From assembly GCA_003500165.1 (NCBI GenBank), contig DNSZ01000029.1:1-8409 (forward strand): DNA of 8,409 nt, given 5' to 3'. The translations under genes and the position numbers were made by a program. The DNA is from Paracoccaceae bacterium. GTDB taxonomy: Bacteria; Pseudomonadota; Alphaproteobacteria; Rhodobacterales; Rhodobacteraceae. This document shows positions 1 to 6,883 of the stretch, piece by piece. A model generated the notes under the pieces. The model was given only the letters and a program-made list of their open reading frames with translations. It was not told where the DNA came from and made no database searches. Positions within the stretch are counted from its first letter, which is position 1, and each line of letters starts with the position of its first letter.

Positions 1-1488
1 GCGCAAAGCGAAAACGCCACGCCGTCGATGGGCGGCACGCTGCGCATCCAGATGAACTGCCGCGAATTGAAGGACCCGCGCACCTATGACTGGTCCGAGC
101 TTGGCAACGAGACCCGCGGCATCATCGAATACCTCGTCGAGGTCCGCCGCGATGGCACGTTGCGGCCGATGCTGCTGGAAAGCTGGGAGGCCAATGACGA
201 CGCCACCGAATACACGCTGAACGTCCGCCAGGGCGTGAAGTGGAACAATGGCGACGATTTCACCGCCGAGGATGTGGCGGCGAACATCATCGGCTGGTGC
301 GACGAATCGGTCGAGGGCAATTCGATGGCCTCGCGCATGTCCTCGCTGATGCAGGATGGCAAGGCCGCCCCCGGCACGGTCGAGGTGGTCGATGCGACCA
401 CCGTGGTGGTGCGCCCGCTGACCCCGGACGGCACGCTGATGTTCGGCATGGCCGACTATCCGGCGCCGATCATGCATCGCGACCTGATCGGCACCTCGGT
501 GCTGGATCACGGGGTCGGCACCGGCGCCTACATGTTCGACGAGTTCAAGGTGGGCGAACGCATCTCGCTGGTGAAGAACCCCGATCACGAATACTGGGGC
601 GATGCCTATCTCGACCGGGTCGAGTTCCTCGATTACGGCACCGATCCTTCGGCCTGGCTGGCCGGCGCCGATGCAGGCGAGTTCGACGTGACCTATGAAA
701 TGGTCTCGGACTTCATCGACATCTTCAACCAGATCGGCTGGGTCGAATCCGAGATCGGCACCGCGGCAACCGTGGTCATCCGCCCCAACCAGGAGACCGA
801 GATCGACGGCGTGAAGCCCTATGGCGATGCGCGCGTCCGCCGCGCGCTGGCGCTGGCCGTCGACAACACGGTGCCGCTGGAGCTGGGCATTTCCGGGCGC
901 GGCAACGTGTCGAACAACAACTACCACGTCGCCAATGGCGTGCATCCGGACCATGCCGACATCCCCGGCCATGAGCGCAATGTCGAAGAGGCCCGGCGCC
1001 TGATGGAAGAGGCCGGCATGATGGATTACGAGCACGAGCTCGTGTCGATCGACGACGATTACCGCAAGAACACCACCGATGCCGTCGCCGCACAGCTGCG
1101 CGATGCCGGCTTCAAGGTCAAACGGACGGTGATGCCCGGCTCGACCTTCTGGAACGACTGGACCAAATACGCCTTTTCCTCGACCAACTGGAACCATCGC
1201 GAGACGGGCATCCAGCTGCTGAACCTCGCCTATCGCTCGACCGCGGCGTGGAACGAGTCGGGCTTCCGCAACGCCGAGTTCGACGCGCTGCTCGATCAGG
1301 CGACGGCGATCGCCGACAGCGAGAAGCGCAAGGAGGTGATGGCCAGGCTCGAACAGATGATGGTCGATGAGGGTGTGGCGATCATTCCCTACTGGCGCTC
1401 GCTCTATCGCTTTTACGTCGACGGTGTGGTGAATATCGAGATGCACCCGAAATTCGAGATCAACATCCATCACATCGGCTGGGCCTGA
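1..1488 (+). CDS. ABC transporter solute-binding protein, family 5 (peptide/nickel type), 5' partial
   Basis: Periplasmic receptor of the importer encoded by the next three genes; it would bind a small peptide or similar solute and hand it to the permease pair. The frame is open from base 1 and 495 residues are visible before the TGA at 1486-1488. An ATG at 28 exists, but codons upstream read AQSENATPS in the same frame, so the true start and signal peptide lie outside the window; the AQSE stretch looks like the start of the mature protein (inference). Family 5 hallmarks are visible: an early GGTLRI strand, the block VKWNNGDDFTAEDV (about residues 79-92), the RRALALAVDN helix (about 280-289), and a C-terminal IIPYWRSLYRFYVDGV segment. 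Length fits the family's usual 500-550 aa. Only two cysteines are seen (codons at 58 and 298). Ligand specificity cannot be read from sequence; dipeptide, oligopeptide, opine or glutathione-like substrates are all possible. Confidence 0.93.
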   Translation, partial: AQSENATPSMGGTLRIQMNCRELKDPRTYDWSELGNETRGIIEYLVEVRRDGTLRPMLLESWEANDDATEYTLNVRQGVKWNNGDDFTAEDVAANIIGWCDESVEGNSMASRMSSLMQDGKAAPGTVEVVDATTVVVRPLTPDGTLMFGMADYPAPIMHRDLIGTSVLDHGVGTGAYMFDEFKVGERISLVKNPDHEYWGDAYLDRVEFLDYGTDPSAWLAGADAGEFDVTYEMVSDFIDIFNQIGWVESEIGTAATVVIRPNQETEIDGVKPYGDARVRRALALAVDNTVPLELGISGRGNVSNNNYHVANGVHPDHADIPGHERNVEEARRLMEEAGMMDYEHELVSIDDDYRKNTTDAVAAQLRDAGFKVKRTVMPGSTFWNDWTKYAFSSTNWNHRETGIQLLNLAYRSTAAWNESGFRNAEFDALLDQATAIADSEKRKEVMARLEQMMVDEGVAIIPYWRSLYRFYVDGVVNIEMHPKFEINIHHIGWA

Positions 1489-1508
1489 CCGCCCGACGGG
1501 AATTGCCG

Positions 1509-1531
1509 GGGGGCGGGCCGCACCCGCCCCC
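1509..1531 (+). terminator. GC-rich hairpin after the binding-protein gene
   Basis: A perfect 9-bp stem (GGGGGCGGG at 1509-1517 pairing with CCCGCCCCC at 1523-1531) closes a 5-base loop, starting 20 bases after the binding-protein stop codon. There is no T-run behind it, so it is not a textbook intrinsic terminator. In other ABC operons, such as malE-malF, structures in this position protect the upstream mRNA or cause partial termination, so that the binding protein is made in excess. That role is inferred here. Confidence 0.55.
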
Positions 1532-1540
1532 ATGCGCATC

Positions 1541-1556
1541 GCGGCCAACAGGCCGC
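1541..1556 (+). promoter_or_regulatory. Second hairpin in the binding-protein/permease gap
   Basis: GCGGCC at 1541-1546 pairs perfectly with GGCCGC at 1551-1556 around the loop AACA, and is followed by the A-rich CAATAAAAC. It lies 9 bases after the first hairpin. A weaker third stem (GCCCC at 1574-1578 with GGGGC at 1586-1590) follows just before the permease ribosome-binding site. Most likely part of an mRNA-stabilising or attenuating leader between the first two genes. Confidence 0.4.
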
Positions 1557-1611
1557 CAATAAAACGCCATGACGCCCCCGCCAGAGGGGCCGGACAACGA
1601 CAGGGATGCCG

Positions 1612-2658
1612 ATGGGATTGTTCATTCTCAAGCGGTTGGGGATCATGGTGCTGACGGCGCTCTTCATGACCCTGATCGTGTTCTTTCTGACCAATCTGCA
1701 ACCGAACCTGGAAAAGCTGGCCAAGACCCAGCTGGGCGCCCGGATCACCGATGCCGAGGTGCAAAGCTGGCTTGACAGGAACGGCTACACCCAGCCGATG
1801 CTGTCGCGCTATGGCCAGTGGCTGGGACTGATCCCCGGCTTCGTCAACGAGGCCGCGGATGGCACGATCACCGGTCGCTGCATCGCCGGCGGCATCGAAG
1901 CGGCCGCGGCGCCGCGCTTCTGCGGCGTCATCCAGGGCAATTGGGGCTATTCGACCAAGTTCCGCGTGCCGGTCGCCGAGGTGATCGGCGAGCGGCTTGT
2001 CCGCACCGGCATCCTGATGTTCTGGGCGTTTGCGATCATGGTGCCGCTCGCCCTGGTCATCGGCGTGCTGGCGGGCATGCGCGAGGGCTCGGGGCTCGAC
2101 CGCTCATTATCGACCTTCTCGATCGCCACCACATCGACGCCGGAATATGTCTCGGGCGTCATCTTTGTCGTCGTCTTCGCGTCCTCGATGGTCGGGTTGC
2201 AATGGTTCATCGGCTCGGCGAAATCGGCGGTCGACGGGATCACCTTTCGCAACTTCACCCTGCCGGTGATGACCATTGCGCTTTACGGCATGGGCTATAT
2301 CGCGCGGATGACCCGGGCCAGCATGGCCGAGGTGATGACCGCGCAGTATATCCGAACGGCCCGGCTGAAGGGGGTAAGCTTTCGCAATGTGGTGCTGCGG
2401 CACGCGCTGCGCAACGCGCTGATCGCGCCCTTCACCGTGATCATGCTGCAATTCCCCTGGCTGCTGACCGGGGTCGTCATCGTCGAGGCGCTGTTCGTCT
2501 ATCCCGGCTTCGGCGATGCGCTGGTCCAGGGCGCGCAGAACAACGACATCGAGTTGCTGCTGGCCGTGTCGGTCGTGGCGGTGGTGGTGGTGCTGGTCAC
2601 CCAGCTGATCTCCGACATCGGCTACGCCTTCCTGAACCCGCGCATCCGTGTGTCCTAG
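1612..2658 (+). CDS. ABC transporter permease, DppB/OppB-like
   Basis: Inner-membrane permease, one half of the translocation channel. With the start at 1612 it has 348 residues and begins MGLFILKRLG, a typical DppB N-terminus. An in-frame ATG at 1606 would add two residues, but the only Shine-Dalgarno-like stretch (AGGGA, 1602-1606) overlaps that ATG and sits 5 bases from 1612, so 1612 is preferred. Hydrophobic segments lie near residues 8-27, 133-156, 180-199, 215-232, 268-294 and 313-333. The EAA loop that docks on the ATPase is at about 246-268 (YIRTARLKGVSFRNVVLRHA). The loop between the first two membrane segments is about 100 residues and contains two cysteines (about 90 and 104); family members do carry a periplasmic loop here, but this one is divergent. 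It is followed after 13 bases by the partner permease, so co-translation is likely. Confidence 0.92.
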   Translation: MGLFILKRLGIMVLTALFMTLIVFFLTNLQPNLEKLAKTQLGARITDAEVQSWLDRNGYTQPMLSRYGQWLGLIPGFVNEAADGTITGRCIAGGIEAAAAPRFCGVIQGNWGYSTKFRVPVAEVIGERLVRTGILMFWAFAIMVPLALVIGVLAGMREGSGLDRSLSTFSIATTSTPEYVSGVIFVVVFASSMVGLQWFIGSAKSAVDGITFRNFTLPVMTIALYGMGYIARMTRASMAEVMTAQYIRTARLKGVSFRNVVLRHALRNALIAPFTVIMLQFPWLLTGVVIVEALFVYPGFGDALVQGAQNNDIELLLAVSVVAVVVVLVTQLISDIGYAFLNPRIRVS

Positions 2659-2663
2659 GGAGG
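2656..2663 (+). promoter_or_regulatory. Stop-embedded Shine-Dalgarno site of the second permease gene
   Basis: TAGGGAGG combines the stop codon of the first permease gene (2656-2658) with a strong Shine-Dalgarno sequence, 8 bases before the ATG at 2672. It decides the start: a GTG at 2648 in the same frame lies upstream of this site and inside the preceding gene, so it is not used. The arrangement favours re-initiation by ribosomes that have just terminated. Confidence 0.75.
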
Positions 2664-2671
2664 GCCGAGCC

Positions 2672-4141
2672 ATGGAACCGATCACCTGGACGGGCAGCCT
2701 CGGCCCGATCCTGAACCCCGCGATGCTGGCCGCCGTTTCGGCCCTGATCGTCACCTCGCTTGCATCGGTCGTGCTGTCGATCTTCTCGGGCGAGGACAAG
2801 ATGATCGTGAACGCCGACCACACCCTGACCGTGGTGCCCAGCCCCGCCGTCTGGGCCAAACGCCTGACCTTGTGGTCGCTCTTTGCCGTCATCGGCCTGG
2901 TCCTTGCCTATATCGTCGGCGGCATCCTGATGCCGGCCGGGGGCAAGGGCATTTTCGGCCGGATGGCGACGCAGTTGCTGCCGGTCTGGATCGCGCTCAT
3001 CGTCACCTTTGCCCTGTCGATCGCGTTCAAGCGCCATCTGGGGCTTTACGGCCATCTGTTCGACAACACCGTCGGCATGATCGGCTTCGGGCTGGTGATG
3101 TTCTGGGTCTTCACGGCGATCTTCGCCGATCTTCGCGGCTTTGGCATCCCGATCCATGTGGTCACCTTCGACCCGATCCAGGACGTGATCTCGGGGATGA
3201 AGAACAAGCCGCCCGGCACGCCGCTGCCAAGCCCCGGGGAAGGGCAATACGACTATTACCTGCTGGGCGGCGACGCGCTGGCGCGCGACGTGTTCAGCCG
3301 CATGGTGATGGGCGCGCGGGTGGTGCTGACGATCGCGCCGCTGGCCACCCTGTTCGCCTTCATGGTCGGCATCACGCTGGGCGTGCCGGCGGGCTATATG
3401 GGCGGCTGGTTCGACACCATCCTGTCCTTTCTGGCGAACCTCGTGCTGGCCTTCCCGGTGATCCTGCTGTTCTTCCTGCTGGTGACGCCGGAAATCGCGG
3501 CCGCCGGCATCCCGACCTATATGGCGATGGTTCTGTTCCTGTTTCCGCTGATCTTCCTGATCGTGCTGCTGAATGCCCGCTATCACACCAAGCCGCGCAT
3601 GCGCACGATCCTGCTGGCGATCGTGGCGGGGATCGGCGGCTGGCTTTACCTTTCGCTGATCAGCCAGGCCCGGACGCCGATCAGCTTTCTGCCCGAATGG
3701 ATCGACGCCTTCGACATCTCGAGTGGCATCCTGATCGTCTTCGTGTCGGTCGTGTTCGTGAACTCGCCCACCGTGTTCCGGATCGTGCGCGGGCTCACGC
3801 TCGACATCCGGTCGCGCGACTATGTCGCCGCCGCCCAGACCCGGGGCGAGGGGCCGTGGTACATCATGCTGTGGGAGATCCTGCCAAATGCGCGCGGGCC
3901 GCTTCTGGTCGATTTCTGCCTGCGCATCGGCTACACGACGATCCTGCTGGGGACCTTGGGCTTCTTCGGCCTCGGCCTGCCGCCTGAAAGCCCCGATTGG
4001 GGCACGTCGATCAATGGCGGCCGCGGGCTGTTGCAGTTCTTCCCGTTCCCGCCCTTGGTGCCGGCCGTCGCGATCATGAGCCTGGTGCTGGGGCTCAACC
4101 TGCTGGCGGACGGGCTGCGCGAAGAAAGCCTGAAGGATTAG
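2672..4141 (+). CDS. ABC transporter permease, DppC-like, with extra membrane segments
   Basis: Second inner-membrane subunit of the channel, 489 residues against about 280-320 for ordinary DppC/OppC. The DppC core is recognisable: the entry motif LLGGDALARDVFSRMVMGAR (about 197-216, here LGGDALARD where most members have LGTDxLGRD), the segment GVPAGYMGGWFD (237-248), the EAA loop YVAAAQTRGEGPWYIMLWEI (384-403), and the late motif GLGLPPESPDWG (433-444). The additional length lies in two places. The first about 160 residues carry roughly four hydrophobic segments (about 17-38, 66-86, 102-119, 134-152), where the family normally has one. About 80 residues between the AFPVILLFFLL segment and the EAA loop add two more (about 281-301 and 312-330). 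No stop or frame change interrupts it, and the reading frame is well supported. It pairs with the DppB-like subunit upstream; the fused ATPase starts 12 bases downstream. Confidence 0.92.
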   Translation: MEPITWTGSLGPILNPAMLAAVSALIVTSLASVVLSIFSGEDKMIVNADHTLTVVPSPAVWAKRLTLWSLFAVIGLVLAYIVGGILMPAGGKGIFGRMATQLLPVWIALIVTFALSIAFKRHLGLYGHLFDNTVGMIGFGLVMFWVFTAIFADLRGFGIPIHVVTFDPIQDVISGMKNKPPGTPLPSPGEGQYDYYLLGGDALARDVFSRMVMGARVVLTIAPLATLFAFMVGITLGVPAGYMGGWFDTILSFLANLVLAFPVILLFFLLVTPEIAAAGIPTYMAMVLFLFPLIFLIVLLNARYHTKPRMRTILLAIVAGIGGWLYLSLISQARTPISFLPEWIDAFDISSGILIVFVSVVFVNSPTVFRIVRGLTLDIRSRDYVAAAQTRGEGPWYIMLWEILPNARGPLLVDFCLRIGYTTILLGTLGFFGLGLPPESPDWGTSINGGRGLLQFFPFPPLVPAVAIMSLVLGLNLLADGLREESLKD

Positions 4142-4146
4142 GGAGG
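4139..4146 (+). promoter_or_regulatory. Stop-embedded Shine-Dalgarno site of the ATPase gene
   Basis: The same octamer TAGGGAGG as at the previous junction contains the stop codon of the long permease gene (4139-4141) and the ribosome-binding site for the ATG at 4154, 7 bases away. Supports 4154 as the start and tight translational coupling. Confidence 0.75.
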
Positions 4147-4153
4147 CCGATCG

Positions 4154-6247
4154 ATGGCAAAGTGGGATTATGACGGCCCGATCCTGGAGATCGACAAGCT
4201 GTCGATCAGCTTCTTCACCCGAAATCGGGAAATCCCCGCGGTGATGGATTTCTCGGTCGCCGTCCAGCCCGGCGAGGCGGTCGGCCTGGTCGGCGAGTCG
4301 GGTTGCGGGAAATCGACCGTGGCGCTGGGGGTGATGCAGGATCTGGGCGTCAACGGCCGGATCGTCGGCGGCACCATCAAGTTCAAGGGCCGCGACCTGT
4401 CCGAGGTATCGCCCGACGAGCTGCGCGACCTGCGCGGCAACGAGATCGCGATGATCTATCAGGAGCCGATGGCCAGCCTGAACCCGGCCATGAAGATCGG
4501 CAAGCAGCTGATCGAGGTGCCGATGATCCATGAGGGCGTCAGCGAAAAGGACGCCTGGGACATGGCGCTGAAGGTCGTGACCGATGTCAAGCTGCCCGAC
4601 CCCAAGCGCGTCCTGAACGCCTTTCCGCATCAGCTGTCGGGCGGCCAGCAGCAGCGCATCGTCATCGCCATGGCGCTGATGTCGAAGCCATCGCTGCTGA
4701 TCCTCGACGAGCCGACCACCGCGCTCGACGTCACGGTCGAGGCGGGGATCGTCGATCTGGTGAAGGAGCTCGGCCGCGAATACGGCACCTCGATGCTGTT
4801 CATCAGCCACAATCTGGGCCTGGTGCTGGAGGTCTGCGACCGGCTCTGCGTGATGTATTCGGGCGAGGCGGTCGAACGCGGCTCGATCGAGGATGTGTTC
4901 GACCAGATGCGCCACCCCTATACCCAGGCGCTGTTCCGCTCGATCCCGCTGCCCGGCGCGGACAAGAACACAAGGCCCTTGGTGGCGATCCCCGGCAACT
5001 TTCCGTTGCCGCATGAGCGTCCGCCGGGCTGCAATTTCGGCCCGCGCTGCGACTATTTCGAGGCCGGGCGTTGCGATGCGGGCGACATCAGGATGGCGCC
5101 GGTGGCCGGCGACGAACGCCACGAGACGCGCTGCCTGCGGTTTGAAGAGATCGATTGGGACGCGCCGATCACCCTGGCCGAACAAAAGCAAAGGGGCGAG
5201 ATCGGCGCGCCGGTCCTCAAGATCGACAACCTGAAGAAATACTACGAGGTCGCCGCGAACAAGATGTTCGGCGGCGGTGGCAAGAAGGTGGTCAAGGCCA
5301 ACGAGACCATCAGCTTCGAGGCCCGCGAATCCGAAACGCTCGCCATCGTGGGCGAGTCGGGCTGCGGGAAATCCACCTTTGCCAAGGTTCTCATGGGGCT
5401 CGAAACCGCGACCGAGGGCGACATCCTGCTCGACAATCAGGCGATTCAGGACGTGCCGATCGAGGCCCGCGGCACCCAGACGGTCGCCGACATCCAGATG
5501 GTGTTCCAGAACCCGTTCGACACCCTGAACCCGTCGATGACGGTGGGCAGCCAGATCGTCCGGGCGCTGGAGATCTTCGGCCAGGGAGAGTCCGACGACG
5601 CGCGCTGGCAGCGCATGCTGGAACTGCTGGACCTGGTCAAGCTGCCGCGTGAATTCGCCGGACGTATGCCGCGCCAGTTGTCGGGCGGGCAGAAGCAGCG
5701 CGTCGGCATCGCGCGGGCCTTTGCCGGCGGGGCGCGGATCGTGGTCGCCGACGAGCCGGTCTCGGCGCTCGACGTGTCGGTGCAGGCCGCGGTGACCGAT
5801 CTGTTGATGGAGATTCAGCGCGAACAGAAGACCACGCTGCTGTTCATTTCCCACGACCTCAGCATCGTGCGCTATCTCAGCGACCGGGTGCTGGTGATGT
5901 ATCTCGGCCATGTTGTCGAGCTTGGCTCGACCGATCAGGTGTTCAGCCCGCCCTATCACCCCTATACCGAGGCGCTGCTGTCGGCGGTGCCGATCGCCGA
6001 CACCCATGTCACCAAGAAACACATCGTGCTGGAAGGCGACATTCCCTCGGCGATGAATCCGCCGCCGGGCTGTCCGTTCCAGACCCGATGCCGCTGGAAG
6101 TCCGAGGTCCCCGGCGGGTTGTGCGAGCGCGAGGTGCCGCCCATGGTCACGCTGGCCGACGGTCACCAGATCAAGTGCCACCTGTCGCGCGAGGAGCTCG
6201 ACAAGATGGAACCGGTGATCCAGATCGGCGCCAAGGCGGCGGAGTAA
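4154..6247 (+). CDS. Fused double-ATPase subunit of peptide-type ABC importer
   Basis: Cytoplasmic energy-coupling subunit, 697 residues, joining what are separate DppD and DppF proteins in many bacteria; fused forms such as YejF and GsiA are known. N-terminal half: Walker A GESGCGKST at 47-55, Q-loop Gln103, signature LSGGQ at 161-165, Walker B LLILDE at 181-186, switch His219. C-terminal half: Walker A GESGCGKST at 400-408, Gln452, LSGGQ at 509-513, Walker B IVVADE at 529-534, His567. All catalytic motifs are intact in both halves, so two working ATP sites are expected. After each ATPase core comes the oligopeptide-transporter C-terminal domain (HPYTQAL at 254-260, HPYTEAL at 602-608) with four cysteines: 293, 299, 307, 327 and 640, 646, 657, 675. 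A linker at about 330-352 joins the halves. It is the last gene of the operon; the next gene is 219 bases away behind its own putative promoter. Confidence 0.95.
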   Translation: MAKWDYDGPILEIDKLSISFFTRNREIPAVMDFSVAVQPGEAVGLVGESGCGKSTVALGVMQDLGVNGRIVGGTIKFKGRDLSEVSPDELRDLRGNEIAMIYQEPMASLNPAMKIGKQLIEVPMIHEGVSEKDAWDMALKVVTDVKLPDPKRVLNAFPHQLSGGQQQRIVIAMALMSKPSLLILDEPTTALDVTVEAGIVDLVKELGREYGTSMLFISHNLGLVLEVCDRLCVMYSGEAVERGSIEDVFDQMRHPYTQALFRSIPLPGADKNTRPLVAIPGNFPLPHERPPGCNFGPRCDYFEAGRCDAGDIRMAPVAGDERHETRCLRFEEIDWDAPITLAEQKQRGEIGAPVLKIDNLKKYYEVAANKMFGGGGKKVVKANETISFEARESETLAIVGESGCGKSTFAKVLMGLETATEGDILLDNQAIQDVPIEARGTQTVADIQMVFQNPFDTLNPSMTVGSQIVRALEIFGQGESDDARWQRMLELLDLVKLPREFAGRMPRQLSGGQKQRVGIARAFAGGARIVVADEPVSALDVSVQAAVTDLLMEIQREQKTTLLFISHDLSIVRYLSDRVLVMYLGHVVELGSTDQVFSPPYHPYTEALLSAVPIADTHVTKKHIVLEGDIPSAMNPPPGCPFQTRCRWKSEVPGGLCEREVPPMVTLADGHQIKCHLSREELDKMEPVIQIGAKAAE

Positions 6248-6280
6248 GCGCGGCGCAGCGGCGCGGCAAGGCGGCCGGGC

Positions 6281-6315
6281 AAGAAACCATACTTTCGATT
6301 GCCGTGAGGTTTCTT
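6281..6315. repeat. 8-bp inverted repeat, weak terminator or operator
   Basis: AAGAAACC (6281-6288) and GGTTTCTT (6308-6315) are perfect complements separated by 19 bases; the right arm runs into TTCAT. On the plus strand the transcript would form an 8-bp, A/U-rich stem followed by a few U residues, which would be only a weak terminator for the ABC operon. The repeat also spans the -35 box and part of the spacer of the putative promoter at 6299-6327, so a repressor site is an equally good reading. Confidence 0.4.
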
Positions 6316-6327
6316 TTCATCTAAAAT
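6299..6327 (+). promoter_or_regulatory. Putative sigma70-type promoter for the secreted-protein/protease unit
   Basis: TTGCCG (6299-6304, 4 of 6 to the -35 consensus) and TAAAAT (6322-6327, 5 of 6 to the -10 consensus) are separated by exactly 17 bases. They lie in the only clearly AT-rich patch of an otherwise GC-rich stretch. Transcription would begin near 6334, leaving a leader of about 130 bases before the ATG at 6467. No experimental support is visible. Confidence 0.45.
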
Positions 6328-6353
6328 ATTTGTGATAGCGGTCCGATTGGTGA

Positions 6354-6365
6354 GGCGATATCGCC
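6354..6365. promoter_or_regulatory. 12-bp perfect palindrome, candidate operator
   Basis: GGCGATATCGCC is a perfect self-complementary 12-mer located about 27 bases downstream of the putative -10 box, inside the presumed leader. The position would suit a repressor or other dimeric regulator. I do not recognise it as the site of a named regulator. Confidence 0.3.
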
Positions 6366-6466
6366 CGTCTCGGCGGTGCAGGTCCGTGTGCAACGGAGTT
6401 GGGCTTGGAGGACGCAGCAGTCGCCGGACCCTTGGGGCGGCGTGTTTGCCGCATGGCAAGGGTGGC

Positions 6467-6877
6467 ATGACCGTTTGGCGTATCGTGTTGGGTGTTGGCG
6501 TGGCAGCCATGATTGGCGCGGCAGAGACAAGGGCAGGGACAGGCGAGCCGTTCCTGTATTTGTGCGAGGCCGAACCGGCGGCGCTGTGCGACGCGGTGCG
6601 GGGCGCGCTGGCCGATGCGGTGGCGCCGCGTCGGGTCATCGACGCCACGATTGCGCGGGCCTTGCCCGGGGCACACCGCATCGCGTTCGAGCGTCTCGAC
6701 GCGGCGGGACCCGCCCTGCATGGCCGCCTGCGGGCGAAGCCGGGCGAAGCGCCCTGGGTCGCGGGTCCCGCCGTGCAACGCGCGCTGCCAACCGCTTCTG
6801 CTGCCGGAAACGCGTTTTTCGCCGACTATGCGAACGCGCTTGTGGCGGCGTCACGCGCCCTCATTGCCGAGCTATGA
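6467..6877 (+). CDS. Small exported protein of unknown function
   Basis: 136 residues. The frame extends upstream to an ATG at 6332, but the start at 6467 is chosen because AAGGG (6458-6462) sits 4 bases before it and because it gives a clean N-terminal signal: MTVWRIVLGVGVAAMIGAAE, with one positive charge, a hydrophobic core and likely cleavage after about residue 19-23. The mature part is alanine- and arginine-rich with a C-33/C-41 pair that could form a disulfide in the periplasm, the stretch PAALCDAVRGALADAV, a central HGRLRAKPGEAPWVAGPAV, and a C-terminal amphipathic-looking helix ending ALIAEL. I recognise no family. It precedes the metalloprotease gene by 98 bases on the same strand with no obvious promoter between, so the two are probably co-transcribed. 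Size, export and position recall the periplasmic serralysin inhibitors (AprI/Inh), but the sequence does not look like them; a chaperone or unrelated function is as possible. Confidence 0.7.
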   Translation: MTVWRIVLGVGVAAMIGAAETRAGTGEPFLYLCEAEPAALCDAVRGALADAVAPRRVIDATIARALPGAHRIAFERLDAAGPALHGRLRAKPGEAPWVAGPAVQRALPTASAAGNAFFADYANALVAASRALIAEL

Positions 6878-6883
6878 CCTGAC

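Noticed and set aside
28..1488. ATG at 28 as the real start of the binding protein
   Set aside because: The frame is open to base 1, no Shine-Dalgarno site precedes it within the visible bases, and starting here would leave a periplasmic protein without a signal peptide.
2597..6181. Very long minus-strand open frame (1194 codons) opposite the permease and ATPase genes
   Set aside because: Its product is dominated by His, Arg, Asp and Gln with no recognisable domain, which is typical of the antisense reading of GC-rich coding sequence. The plus strand over the same bases encodes two full families with intact motifs and good ribosome-binding sites.
6437..6452. Hairpin GCGGC/GCCGC with 6-base loop just upstream of the 6467 start, considered as a riboswitch or attenuator
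   Set aside because: A 5-bp stem in GC-rich sequence is expected by chance, and no riboswitch core or leader peptide is recognisable.
6332..6466. N-terminal extension of the small exported protein to an ATG at 6332
   Set aside because: The extension is Arg- and Cys-rich with no ribosome-binding site, starts at or before the predicted transcription start, and would bury the clear signal peptide that begins at 6467.
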